A DNA stretch of 29,791 nt from contig JAIRTS010000143.1 of the NCBI GenBank assembly GCA_031254795.1, positions 1 through 29,791 of the forward strand. The letters run 5' to 3'. The notes beneath the pieces are model-generated. The model had not been told where the DNA came from. It saw only the letters and a list, made by a program, of their open reading frames with translations, and searched no databases. The stretch is from Treponema sp. GTDB taxonomy: Bacteria; Spirochaetota; Spirochaetia; Treponematales; Breznakiellaceae. Positions 7,313 to 14,769 of the stretch are shown here, one piece after another (position 1 is the stretch's first letter; every line of letters starts with the position of its first letter). The position numbers were made by a program, and so were the translations under genes.

Positions 7313-7693
7313 TTATATACGCCGTGTCTTACGGGGTCTGCAACCGTTGTGGGGAATCGGAGTGACATCATTGATGGATTTTACTTTAATCCCCAAAACG
7401 CCTAACTCACGAACAGCGGATTCACGCCCCATCCCGGGACCCTTCACATACACATGAACTTCCCGCAACCCTGATTGCATCGCTTTTTCCGCAGCCGTTC
7501 TGGTTACCGCTTGGGCGGCAAAAGGCGTTGACTTTTTAGCGCCATTGAATTTAAGCTGACCGGAACTCGCCCATGAAACGGTATTTCCCATAAGATCGGT
7601 AATAGTGACAATAGTATTGTTGAACGTAGCCTGAATATATACGTTCCCTTCATACACTGATCTCTTTTCTTTTCTTTTCTTCGTATTAGCCAC
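7313..7693 (-). CDS. rpsK: 30S ribosomal protein S11 (uS11), GTG start
   Basis: A 126-residue S11 of the 30S platform. Typical motifs are GNVYIQATFNNTIVTITD, SSGQLKFNGAKKSTPFAAQ, VKGPGMGRESA and the basic end NGCRPRKTRRI. The start chosen is GTG at 7693, four bases after GGAGG, giving MANTKKRKEK. Upstream codons in frame belong to a TTG-started extension without support, and the ATG overlapping this GTG is in another frame. A 91 bp gap separates it from rpsM. Confidence 0.97.
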   Translation of the reverse strand: MANTKKRKEKRSVYEGNVYIQATFNNTIVTITDLMGNTVSWASSGQLKFNGAKKSTPFAAQAVTRTAAEKAMQSGLREVHVYVKGPGMGRESAVRELGVLGIKVKSINDVTPIPHNGCRPRKTRRI

Positions 7694-7784
7694 ATTTCCT
7701 CCAAAAACTTCCAACCATTTTGATTTTTAGCAATTCTCTTAGCATGATAGCAACAAAATCTTAATACGGTGGTATTGTTACATC

Positions 7785-8150
7785 CTATTTCTTCTTTCCG
7801 GCGACAGTTTTCTTTTTGCCTTTACGGGTGCGGGCATTTGTCCTCGTCCGCTGGCCGCGCAACGGCAACCCTTTTCTATGGCGAAGACCACGATAACAAC
7901 CAATATCCATGAGGCGTTTAATGTTCAACGCAATCTCGGTGCGCAAACGTCCTTCCACTTTGTAATCGCTCTCAATGAGCTGTCTCAGTTCGTTCAACTC
8001 TTCTTGGGAAAGATCATTTATCTTACGATTTGGATCCATCTTTGTTTTGGCGCAAATTTCATCAGCGCTTGCTCTCCCGATCCCAAAAATATAGGTTAAA
8101 GCGATGTTTACATGTTTGTTAGGAAGGTCAACCCCCGCAATACGTGCCAT
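7785..8150 (-). CDS. rpsM: 30S ribosomal protein S13 (uS13)
   Basis: A 121-residue S13 of the 30S head, which contacts the P-site tRNA and the 50S bridge. Clear motifs are MARIAGVDLPNKHVNIALTY, IFGIGRASA, CYRGLRHRKGLPLRGQRT and NARTRKGKKKTVAGKKK. It is 8 bp after rpmJ and starts with ATG. Confidence 0.98.
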   Translation of the reverse strand: MARIAGVDLPNKHVNIALTYIFGIGRASADEICAKTKMDPNRKINDLSQEELNELRQLIESDYKVEGRLRTEIALNIKRLMDIGCYRGLRHRKGLPLRGQRTRTNARTRKGKKKTVAGKKK

Positions 8151-8158
8151 ACTTACTC

Positions 8159-8272
8159 CTAACCCTGCTTTTGCTTATGTTTTGGATTTTCACAAATGAT
8201 ACGGACTATGCCGTTCCGTTTGATAACCTTGCATTTATCGCACATAGGTTTTACACTTGTTCGGACTTTCAT
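8159..8272 (-). CDS. rpmJ: 50S ribosomal protein L36 (bL36), zinc-binding form
   Basis: A 37-codon gene encoding the smallest 50S protein. It reads MKVRTSVKPMCDKCKVIKRN and continues with GIVRIICENPKHKQKQG, then TAG. The zinc ligands C11, C14, C27 and H32 are present (C+ form). It is the first gene after the strong promoter at 8331-8359, with a purine-rich AAGGGGAAATCAAGG stretch before the ATG. Confidence 0.97.
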   Translation of the reverse strand: MKVRTSVKPMCDKCKVIKRNGIVRIICENPKHKQKQG

Positions 8273-8330
8273 CCTTGATTTCCCCTTTTCAACTCTTTAT
8301 TCATACGCACGCAACGCACGTTAAATTTCA

Positions 8331-8359
8331 ATTATCCTCAATTTAATATGTTTCGTCAA
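8331..8359 (-). promoter_or_regulatory. Internal promoter for rpmJ-rpsM-rpsK-rpsD and the alpha operon
   Basis: On the minus strand TTGACG (8354-8359) and GATAAT (8331-8336) are spaced by exactly 17 bp. Transcription would start near 8324, leaving a leader of about 50 nt before rpmJ. This splits the ribosomal cluster so that secY can end one transcript while the alpha operon has its own start. Confidence 0.75.
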
Positions 8360-8365
8360 TAGGAG

Positions 8366-8410
8366 AACGCTCCAAAACAGGCTCTATAGCCCAGTTTTTT
8401 GGGACAGCTT
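8366..8410. repeat. Dispersed palindromic element, copy 3
   Basis: Arms AACGCTCCAAAACAGGCT (8366-8383) and AGCCCAGTTTTTTGGGACAG plus CTT (8388-8410) pair with a few mismatches around a 4 nt loop. It begins 20 bp after the secY stop, just before the alpha-operon promoter. It may serve as the secY-side transcript end. Confidence 0.6.
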
Positions 8411-8429
8411 CCTCAGATTTATGACGATT

Positions 8430-9767
8430 CTACAAATTCCGTCCTCTCAGCTTGCCATGCTTTGTCAAGCCTTCATGGTTATGCATCTTTAAAAGACTTT
8501 CAACCTGGCTCATGGTATCCAGATCAACACCGACAAGGATCAGCAGGGAAGTGCCGCCCATCAAATATGAAATTGAAGATGGGAAATTAAACGCCCACTG
8601 TATCAGCGATGGAATAATCGCTATCAACGCCAAGTATAAAGATCCGGGCAACACAATGCGATTCAGGATTTTGGTCAAATATTTCTCAATATGCTCCGCT
8701 CTGATGCCGGGTATGGATCCGCCGTTCTCCCTGATATTTTTAGCAATCTCTATCGGGTTCAAACTGACCTGTGTATAAAAATAGGCGAAAAAGATGATCA
8801 ACAACACATACAGGATATTATACAAAAATCCGGGCGGCGCTAAAACCCGCGAAACAGCCGCGAGCCACGGCACGTTTCCGCCAATAGTGGAAGCGATTTG
8901 CAAAGGAAATGTAAGAATGGACGAAGCGAAGATCACCGGAATCACGCCAGAGGGGTTGATCTTGAACGGGATGTAGGTGTTTTGAGCGCCATACATCCTG
9001 CGCCCCACAACTCGCTTCGCGTAGTTTACCGGAATCTTTCGCTGTCCTTGTTGTTCAAACACCACCAGCGCCACCACCGCGACAAACATCACAAACACTA
9101 CTATCACGAAGATGATATTAAGATTTCCACTCCGAACCGTTGCGACAAGCTGCCACAGGGCGTGAGGAAGCCGCGCCACGATGCCGGCGAAGATCAGGAG
9201 CGAGATGCCGTTGCCTATCCCCCGCTTGGTTATCTGCTCGCCCATCCACATCAGCAACAGGGTGCCGACCGTCACCGTCAGCATAGCCAACAAGGAGAAA
9301 AGTACAAACGAGTCCATCAACAACAAGCGATCCATGTTCGGATAACGTGATATGCTTTGCGCATACTGGGTTACCGCAAATGATTGAATAAGACAAACCG
9401 CTACCGTGCCATACCGCTGATACATGTGTATCTTCTTCCTGCCGCCTTCTTCCTGGGACAATTTCTTTAGACTGGGAAACACAATAAGCAAAAGTTGCAT
9501 AATGATCGACATGGAAATGTACGGCATAATACCCAGCATAAACACCGAAAAGTTTGAAAACGCCCCACCCGCAAAGAAATCAAGATAATCGACAATAGCG
9601 TTTCCAGAGTTTTGCTGGGATTGGAAATATGCGTTCAAAACATGCACGTCGATCCCCGGCACGGGAAGCACTGTCCCGACGCGAAACACCACCAGCATGA
9701 TAAACGTAAAAAAAACCCGTTCCCTTAACTCTTTGACTCTGAAAATACCAACCAATGGATTAGCCAT
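8430..9767 (-). CDS. secY: Preprotein translocase subunit SecY
   Basis: A 445-residue multispanning membrane protein that forms the channel of the Sec translocon. Ten hydrophobic segments can be traced, the first at about 17-37 (ERVFFTFIMLVVFRVGTVLP) and the last at about 400-414 (SYLMGGTSLLILVGV). The plug region FFAGGAFSNFSVFMLGIMPY (64-83) and the loops FPSLKKLSQEEGGRKK, GIGNGISLLIF and NPIEIAKNIRENGGSIPGIR are diagnostic. It starts 12 bp after rplO. The adk, map and infA genes that follow secY in many bacteria are absent here. Confidence 0.98.
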   Translation of the reverse strand: MANPLVGIFRVKELRERVFFTFIMLVVFRVGTVLPVPGIDVHVLNAYFQSQQNSGNAIVDYLDFFAGGAFSNFSVFMLGIMPYISMSIIMQLLLIVFPSLKKLSQEEGGRKKIHMYQRYGTVAVCLIQSFAVTQYAQSISRYPNMDRLLLMDSFVLFSLLAMLTVTVGTLLLMWMGEQITKRGIGNGISLLIFAGIVARLPHALWQLVATVRSGNLNIIFVIVVFVMFVAVVALVVFEQQGQRKIPVNYAKRVVGRRMYGAQNTYIPFKINPSGVIPVIFASSILTFPLQIASTIGGNVPWLAAVSRVLAPPGFLYNILYVLLIIFFAYFYTQVSLNPIEIAKNIRENGGSIPGIRAEHIEKYLTKILNRIVLPGSLYLALIAIIPSLIQWAFNFPSSISYLMGGTSLLILVGVDLDTMSQVESLLKMHNHEGLTKHGKLRGRNL

Positions 9768-9779
9768 GTAACTTCCCTT

Positions 9780-10235
9780 TTATTCGGCAATTGCCGCGCC
9801 GAAAACCGTGCCACCAGCTTTTTCAATCTTCTCTTTCGCGGAATTTGAAAACGCCTTAACCGTAAGGATGAGTTTCTTTGTAAGCTCTCCGTTTCCAAGC
9901 ACTTTTACCGGCAATTTTCCTTTTACAAGTCCTTTTGTTTTGAGAGTTTCAACACTTACGGTTTCTCCGTTCTCGTACCGTTTCTCTATTTCGTCAATAT
10001 TTACCGTCTGGAATTCCTTCTTAAACGGATGATTCGAAAACCCTCTATGGGCAAGCCTGCGGTACAGAGGCATCTGACCTCCTTCAAAACCCACATAGGT
10101 CTTGCCACCTGAACGGGACTTTTGCCCTTTGTTGCCCTTGCCCGCTGTTGTACCCCTGCCAGAACCCTGGCCTCTTCCGACGATGCGTTTCTTTCTATTT
10201 GCGCCTTTAGGAGCGTGTAAATTAAAATCGTGCAT
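9780..10235 (-). CDS. rplO: 50S ribosomal protein L15 (uL15)
   Basis: A 151-residue L15, a late assembly protein of the 50S. It has the Gly/Arg-rich N-terminal arm with KKRIVGRGQGSGRGTTAGKG and GGKTYVGFEGGQMPLYRRLA, then RGFSNHPFKKEF. The ATG overlaps the rpmD stop by one base (TAATG), which implies coupled translation. Confidence 0.98.
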   Translation of the reverse strand: MHDFNLHAPKGANRKKRIVGRGQGSGRGTTAGKGNKGQKSRSGGKTYVGFEGGQMPLYRRLAHRGFSNHPFKKEFQTVNIDEIEKRYENGETVSVETLKTKGLVKGKLPVKVLGNGELTKKLILTVKAFSNSAKEKIEKAGGTVFGAAIAE

Positions 10236-10417
10236 TATTTCACTTCCTCTACGCTTACCAGATGAGAAACAACCCTTATCATCCCTTTAATGGCGGGAGT
10301 GTCTTCCTGTTCCGTCACGGAACCGATTTTCCGAAGTCCAAGAGAACGTACTGTCGCCCTCTGCTTGGGAAGCGTTCCGATGACGCTGCGCGTCAACCGA
10401 ATCTTAATCCGTGCCAT
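10235..10417 (-). CDS. rpmD: 50S ribosomal protein L30 (uL30)
   Basis: A 60-residue L30: MARIKIRLTRSVIGTLPKQR, ATVRSLGLRKIG, then the end GMIRVVSHLVSVEEV. Length and position between rpsE and rplO are as expected. Only 1 nt separates it from rpsE and it overlaps rplO by one base. Confidence 0.97.
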   Translation of the reverse strand: MARIKIRLTRSVIGTLPKQRATVRSLGLRKIGSVTEQEDTPAIKGMIRVVSHLVSVEEVK

Positions 10418-10418
10418 A

Positions 10419-10961
10419 TTACCCCCATAACTCCAAAATGGATTTCCCGCGGTTGCGCGCCACAGTTTTTGCGTCCATCATCTGTTTGATACAGTCAAAG
10501 GTCGCCTTCAGCACGTTATACTGACTCGACGCGCCGATAGACTTGCTCAATACATCAGTAATACCGCCCGCCTCCATGACAGCCCGCACCGGACCGCCGG
10601 CGATAATGCCGGTGCCGGAGCACGCCGGTTTCAGTACAACGCATGACGCCTTGAACGCGCCATGCACTTCATGGGGAATAGTACCGTTTTTGATAGGCAA
10701 CGTAACAATATTATGCCGCGCTTTTTCTTCGCTCTTGCGGATCGCTTCGGAAACATCATTCGCCTTTCCGAAACCGTAACCGACCCTGCCCTTTCTATCA
10801 CCGATAACAGTCAACGCGGAAAAGGAGAATCTACGTCCGCCCTTCACAACCTTTGCCGTTCTATTCAACTTCACCAACTTGGAAACGGGGAACTCTTTTT
10901 CTTTTTCCTGCCCCCTGTCCCGTTCCTTGCCCTCATGGGAACGTTCTCTCGCGTGTTCCAT
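10419..10961 (-). CDS. rpsE: 30S ribosomal protein S5 (uS5)
   Basis: A 180-residue S5, important for decoding accuracy. The double-stranded RNA-binding fold is seen in LVKLNRTAKVVKGGRRFSFS, ALTVIGDRKGRVGYGFGKA and HEVHGAFKA, followed by the GTGIIAGGPVRAVMEAGG domain and NRGKS. The first 25 residues (MEHARERSHEGKERDRGQEK and on) are highly charged and longer than in many homologues. Confidence 0.98.
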   Translation of the reverse strand: MEHARERSHEGKERDRGQEKEKEFPVSKLVKLNRTAKVVKGGRRFSFSALTVIGDRKGRVGYGFGKANDVSEAIRKSEEKARHNIVTLPIKNGTIPHEVHGAFKASCVVLKPACSGTGIIAGGPVRAVMEAGGITDVLSKSIGASSQYNVLKATFDCIKQMMDAKTVARNRGKSILELWG

Positions 10962-10969
10962 TTTACCCC

Positions 10970-11332
10970 CTAGAATTGTACGCCGGCTTTCCGCGCACCG
11001 TCCGCAATGGCCTTCACGACCCCGTGGTATAAATATCCATTCCTGTCAAAAACAACACTCGTAATGCCTTTGTCAAGGAGCCGTTTTCCCAATATCTCGC
11101 CGATCTGCGCTCCACCTTCCCTAGTCGGCTTGACGCCGCGCAACTCTTTCTCCATAGTCGAAGCGGACGCAAGCGTCCGTCCTTTTGTATCGTCAACCAC
11201 CTGAATGGATAAATAACGGTTGCTCCGTGTAACGGTCATACGCGGTCTTTCGGGCGTACCGGAAAGCGTTTTCCGTATATGTATCTTTCTTTTGAGCCGT
11301 TTCCGGTCTTTATCAAGCATTTTCTTCAACAT
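10970..11332 (-). CDS. rplR: 50S ribosomal protein L18 (uL18)
   Basis: A 120-residue L18 that binds 5S rRNA. The basic start LDKDRKRLKRKIHIRKTLSG, then TPERPRMTVTRSNRYLSIQV, and the end DRNGYLYHGVVKAIADGARK AGVQF are typical. The first ATG (11332) follows GAGGATAAAAAT; a second ATG four codons on is possible but has a poorer ribosome site. Confidence 0.97.
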   Translation of the reverse strand: MLKKMLDKDRKRLKRKIHIRKTLSGTPERPRMTVTRSNRYLSIQVVDDTKGRTLASASTMEKELRGVKPTREGGAQIGEILGKRLLDKGITSVVFDRNGYLYHGVVKAIADGARKAGVQF

Positions 11333-11347
11333 ATTTTTATCCTCATC

Positions 11348-11887
11348 CTATTTCACGCCAGACTTGCCGGCTTTGAGCTTGATACGCTCAGTCTCATAAC
11401 GGATGCCCTTCCCCTTATACGGCTCAGGAACACGCAACTTCCGAATCTCGGCGGCGAATTTGCCGACAGCCTGTTTGTCGACGCCGCTTATCACGAGCTT
11501 GCCGCCCTGCTCCACAGCGACACTAAGCCCGTCAGGTACGTATACGTAAATAGTGTTGGAATACCCAAGATTCATAGCAAGGATGTTATTCCGCGCCTCA
11601 ACCTTATAACCGACGCCCGTAACGATCAACGCCTTGGAAAACCCGACGGAAACGCCCGTCACCATGTTGTTCAACAGACTACGATACAACCCGTGAAAAG
11701 CCCTGGTCTGCTTTTCCTCGTTCACGCGGTGGACAACTATCTCATCGCCCTTGTTCTCAAACGTGATCACCGGGTGGTATTTTTGGGACAGTTTTCCCTT
11801 GGGACCTTCAACAACCATAATATCATCTTTAAAGGAAACTTTCACGCCCGCCGGAACTTTCACCGGAATTTTGCCTATATGCGACAT
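11348..11887 (-). CDS. rplF: 50S ribosomal protein L6 (uL6)
   Basis: A 179-residue L6 with the usual two related domains. Motifs are MSHIGKIPVKVPAGV, VEGPKGKLS, the central GVSVGFSKALIVTGVGYK and the C-terminal VPEPYKGKGIRYETERIKLK AGKSGVK. It sits 9 bp after rpsH. Confidence 0.98.
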   Translation of the reverse strand: MSHIGKIPVKVPAGVKVSFKDDIMVVEGPKGKLSQKYHPVITFENKGDEIVVHRVNEEKQTRAFHGLYRSLLNNMVTGVSVGFSKALIVTGVGYKVEARNNILAMNLGYSNTIYVYVPDGLSVAVEQGGKLVISGVDKQAVGKFAAEIRKLRVPEPYKGKGIRYETERIKLKAGKSGVK

Positions 11888-11896
11888 CTCTCTCTC

Positions 11897-12298
11897 CTAC
11901 CACACGGTACAGATAATTTCTCCGCCCACTTTTTTCTCGGCGGCTTTTTTCCCGGTGGTAACTCCAATTGATGTTGACACGATCAATGTACCATATCCGT
12001 TGTAAACCCGAGGCATATCCTTATAACCGGTATACACGCGGCGTCCGGGTTTCGACACTTTTTCAAGCCCATGAATGATGGGATGAGTCGCGTCATCGTA
12101 TTTCAGGAAGATACGGATGACGCTTACATTGTCCGCCGCAGTAGCCTTCTTGAAATTCCTTATATAACCTTCCGTCTTAAGTATCTTGACAATTTCAAGT
12201 TTCAACTTTGAGGAAGGGATATCTACCTTTTCATGCGTCGCCATTCCCGCATTGCGGATTTTGGTCAACATATCCGCCACAGGATCAGAAATGCTCAT
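11897..12298 (-). CDS. rpsH: 30S ribosomal protein S8 (uS8)
   Basis: A 133-residue S8, a primary binder of the 16S central domain and in E. coli the repressor of the spc operon. It begins MSISDPVADMLTKIRNAGMA and ends with the conserved YNGYGTLIVSTSIGVTTGKK AAEKKVGGEIICTVW. It is 9 bp after rpsN. Confidence 0.98.
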   Translation of the reverse strand: MSISDPVADMLTKIRNAGMATHEKVDIPSSKLKLEIVKILKTEGYIRNFKKATAADNVSVIRIFLKYDDATHPIIHGLEKVSKPGRRVYTGYKDMPRVYNGYGTLIVSTSIGVTTGKKAAEKKVGGEIICTVW

Positions 12299-12307
12299 GC
12301 TTCCCTC

Positions 12308-12493
12308 CTACCAACTCGATTTTGTAACGCCCGGAATAAGCCCTTCGCTCGCAAGTTTACGGAAGCAAAGACGGCACATCTCATATTTACGGAGATACCC
12401 GCGCGCCCTGCCGCAAATACGGCAACGGTTTACTTTTCTGGTTTTATACTTGGGCGTTCTCAGCGCCTTTATAATCATAGCTTTTCTTGCCAT
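12308..12493 (-). CDS. rpsN: 30S ribosomal protein S14 type Z (uS14), zinc form
   Basis: A 61-residue S14 of the short zinc-binding type. It has MARKAMIIKALRTPKYKTRK, then CRICGRARGYLRKYEMCRLC with ligands C24, C27, C40 and C43, and the end SEGLIPGVTKSSW. The genes for S4, S14 and L36 in this window all encode zinc-binding versions. Confidence 0.98.
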   Translation of the reverse strand: MARKAMIIKALRTPKYKTRKVNRCRICGRARGYLRKYEMCRLCFRKLASEGLIPGVTKSSW

Positions 12494-12504
12494 ACACCCT
12501 CCGC

Positions 12505-13134
12505 CTACTTCCTGAACGGCATGCCGAACTTTGCAAGGAAGGCTTTCGCCTCAGCGTCTGTCCGCGCCGTTGTTACAATAGCGATATTGAGCCCCGCTAC
12601 GCGCTCAATCTTATCAAAATCAATTTCAGGGAAGATAATCTGCTCGGTGATACCCAGCGAATAGTTCCCGTGACCGTCAAAAGCGTTTTGATTCACGCCG
12701 CGAAAGTCTTTGACACGAGGCAACGCTATATTGACGAGCCTGTCGAAAAACTCGTACATCATCGCGCCGCGCAGAGTCACTTTGACCCCAATTTCCTGCC
12801 CCGTACGAATTTTGAAGTTGGCGATGCTCTTCCGCGCTTTGGTTTTTACAGCTTTCTGTCCGGTGATAAGGCTCAAATCCGCAATCGCCGCGTCAAGCAA
12901 TTTCTTATTCTGGAGCGCCTCGCCCACGCCCATGCTTACGATGATCTTTTCAAGTTTGGGAACTTGCATCACCGATTTGTACTCAAATTCCTTGAAAAGC
13001 TCAGGCGCAATCCGCTCACGATATATCTTCTTGAGACGGGGTTCGTATTTTTCTCCGCCTTCAGTCGAAACAGCTTTTGTCGCTTCTGTTTTCTTTTCCG
13101 CTGATGCGGCTTTCGTTTCTTTTTTTTCGCTCAT
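12505..13134 (-). CDS. rplE: 50S ribosomal protein L5 (uL5) with an N-terminal extension
   Basis: A 209-residue L5 that holds 5S rRNA in the central protuberance. The core begins near residue 29 (EKYEPRLKKIYRE) and contains MQVPKLEKIIVSMGVGEA, ITGQKAVKTKARKSIANFKI and RGVNQNAFDGHGNYSLGITE. Residues 1-28 are an added stretch rich in Lys, Glu, Ala and Thr that most bacterial L5 proteins lack. The ATG overlaps the rplX stop by one base, so the extension is not a start-site mistake unless an internal start is used; no ATG occurs between residue 1 and the core. Confidence 0.97.
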   Translation of the reverse strand: MSEKKETKAASAEKKTEATKAVSTEGGEKYEPRLKKIYRERIAPELFKEFEYKSVMQVPKLEKIIVSMGVGEALQNKKLLDAAIADLSLITGQKAVKTKARKSIANFKIRTGQEIGVKVTLRGAMMYEFFDRLVNIALPRVKDFRGVNQNAFDGHGNYSLGITEQIIFPEIDFDKIERVAGLNIAIVTTARTDAEAKAFLAKFGMPFRK

Positions 13135-13460
13135 TACAACGCCTCACCACATTTTTTGCAAACACGGCTTTTTTTATCTCCATCGATCTTTATGCCAATT
13201 CGTGTAGGCCCACATTTTTTACAGATGATCTGTACATTAGAGCTGTGGAGAGGAGCCTCAATTTCAATGATACCACCTCTATCCTGTTGATTGCGTCGTT
13301 TCCGCGCTTTCTTCACGATGTTTAACCCTTCCACCACAACTCGGTCCTTATCGCGCAATATTTTGAGTATACGTCCGCGTTTTCCCTTGTCCTTACCGGT
13401 CATAATTTCAACGGTATCTTCTTTTTTCAACTTAAATTTATGCCGTACTACTTCCGCCAT
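13134..13460 (-). CDS. rplX: 50S ribosomal protein L24 (uL24)
   Basis: A 108-residue L24, an assembly initiator near the tunnel exit. The KOW region KKEDTVEIMTGKDKGKRGRI and GLNIVKKARKRRNQQDRGGI are diagnostic. The C-terminal part has two CxxC pairs, CKKC before GPTRIG and CKKC near the end, which could bind zinc as in many L24 proteins. It lies 18 bp after rplN and overlaps rplE by one base. Confidence 0.98.
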   Translation of the reverse strand: MAEVVRHKFKLKKEDTVEIMTGKDKGKRGRILKILRDKDRVVVEGLNIVKKARKRRNQQDRGGIIEIEAPLHSSNVQIICKKCGPTRIGIKIDGDKKSRVCKKCGEAL

Positions 13461-13478
13461 ACCTTTCTCCTACCGATC

Positions 13479-13847
13479 TCACAGCACTTCCGGTGCAAGG
13501 GAGACGATCTTCATAAAGTTTCTTTCGCGCAATTCCCTTGCCACAGGCCCAAAAATACGCTTCCCTTTGGGGTTCAGCGCCGCGTCAATGATCACACATG
13601 CGTTGTCATCAAACCTGATGTACGTACCGTCAGGACGGCGGTACTCTTTATGAACCCGCACCACAACCGCCTTTTCCACCGATCCCTTCTTAATGACGGA
13701 AGTAGGCAACGCATCTTTCACCGCAATCACAATAATATCGCCAATTCCAGCGTACTTCCGTTTGGAACCGCCAAGCACTTTAATACACTGCGCCCGTTTG
13801 GCGCCTGAGTTGTCCGTCACATTCAGGAAAGTTTCGACTTGTACCAT
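13479..13847 (-). CDS. rplN: 50S ribosomal protein L14 (uL14)
   Basis: A 122-residue L14 at the subunit interface, full length. Motifs are MVQVETFLNVTDNSGAKRAQ, GGSKRKYAGIGDIIVIAVKD, VVVRVHKEYRRPDGTYIRFD and GPVARELRERNFMKIVSLAP EVL. It lies 14 bp after rpsQ. Confidence 0.98.
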   Translation of the reverse strand: MVQVETFLNVTDNSGAKRAQCIKVLGGSKRKYAGIGDIIVIAVKDALPTSVIKKGSVEKAVVVRVHKEYRRPDGTYIRFDDNACVIIDAALNPKGKRIFGPVARELRERNFMKIVSLAPEVL

Positions 13848-13861
13848 TTGTTTCCCCTTCC

Positions 13862-14134
13862 TTATTTGACGCGTTCTACGATTTCAACCAAACGCCAGCA
13901 TTTTTCTTTGCTGATGGGCCTGCACTCTACCACACGGACAGTATCGCCGATCTTCGCCTCGTTTTTCTCATCATGGGCTTTCACTTTCTTCGTCCGTTTT
14001 ACATATTTCTTGTACAGAGGATGCAATGTAGTTGTTTCAACGGCAATTACAATGGTTTTATCCATTTTGTCGCTTTTTACAACCCCCGTAAACTCCCGTT
14101 TGCCGCTCTTGGCTTTTATTTCCTGCTCCGCCAC
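13862..14134 (-). CDS. rpsQ: 30S ribosomal protein S17 (uS17), GTG start
   Basis: A 90-residue S17 that binds the 16S 5' domain. The OB-fold motifs REFTGVVKSDKMDKTIVIAV, HPLYKKYVKRTKKVKAHDE and GDTVRVVECRPISKEKCWRL identify it. The start is GTG at 14134, six bases after AAGGAG. It lies 10 bp after rpmC. Confidence 0.97.
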   Translation of the reverse strand: MAEQEIKAKSGKREFTGVVKSDKMDKTIVIAVETTTLHPLYKKYVKRTKKVKAHDEKNEAKIGDTVRVVECRPISKEKCWRLVEIVERVK

Positions 14135-14144
14135 GGTCCGCTCC

Positions 14145-14336
14145 TTACACCTTCTTTTCCTGTTGATGGATTAGGGTATGAAGCCGCGCGATTTGCCGGC
14201 GAAACATCCGCTTTTGTAGCGGGTTATCCACATGTCCTATCACCATCTGGAAACGAAATTCCATATATTTCTTTTTAAGTTCGTCCAATTTTGCCTTCAA
14301 TTCGGGCAATGTCAAATTTTTGAAAGAATTCTTCAT
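14145..14336 (-). CDS. rpmC: 50S ribosomal protein L29 (uL29)
   Basis: A 63-residue, mostly helical L29 near the exit tunnel: MKNSFKNLTLPELKAKLDEL, KKKYMEFRFQ, then NPLQKRMFRRQIARLHTLI. The frame is open for 14 codons further upstream, but the ATG at 14336 gives the normal N-terminus, follows a GAGG and leaves a 7 bp gap to rplP. Confidence 0.96.
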   Translation of the reverse strand: MKNSFKNLTLPELKAKLDELKKKYMEFRFQMVIGHVDNPLQKRMFRRQIARLHTLIHQQEKKV

Positions 14337-14343
14337 ACACGCC

Positions 14344-14769
14344 TCACACGCCCAATTCATAATCGGCGCGAACCGCAAACTTAGTTTTTATCGGAAGTTT
14401 CGCGCTCGCCAAATCCATCGCCCGTTCGGCAAGGTTCCTGTCAACACCGCCAAGTTCAAACATAACGGTACCTGGCTTAACTACCGCCACCCAGTATTCG
14501 GGAGCGCCTTTCCCTTTGCCCATACGGGTTTCAGCCGGTTTTTTAGTATAGGGCTTGTCAGGAAAAATGCGTATCCACAGCTTGCCGCCGCGTTTGATAT
14601 GGCGGTTCATCGCAATACGCGCAGCTTCTATCTGCCTGTTGGTTATCCACATCGGTTCCAATGCGACAAGACCATAATCGCCAAACGCCACACTGTTGCC
14701 GCGAGTGGCCGATCCTGGAATCCTGCCACGCTGCACCTTACGGAATTTTATACGTTTAGGGCTCAGCAT
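14344..14769 (-). CDS. rplP: 50S ribosomal protein L16 (uL16)
   Basis: A 141-residue L16 that organises the tRNA sites of the 50S. It starts MLSPKRIKFRKVQRGRIPGS and contains FGDYGLVALEPMWITNRQIE, RGGKLWIRIFPDKPYTKKPA and RMGKGKGAPEYWVAVVKPG. Its ATG directly follows the rpsC TAG with no gap. Confidence 0.98.
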   Translation of the reverse strand: MLSPKRIKFRKVQRGRIPGSATRGNSVAFGDYGLVALEPMWITNRQIEAARIAMNRHIKRGGKLWIRIFPDKPYTKKPAETRMGKGKGAPEYWVAVVKPGTVMFELGGVDRNLAERAMDLASAKLPIKTKFAVRADYELGV

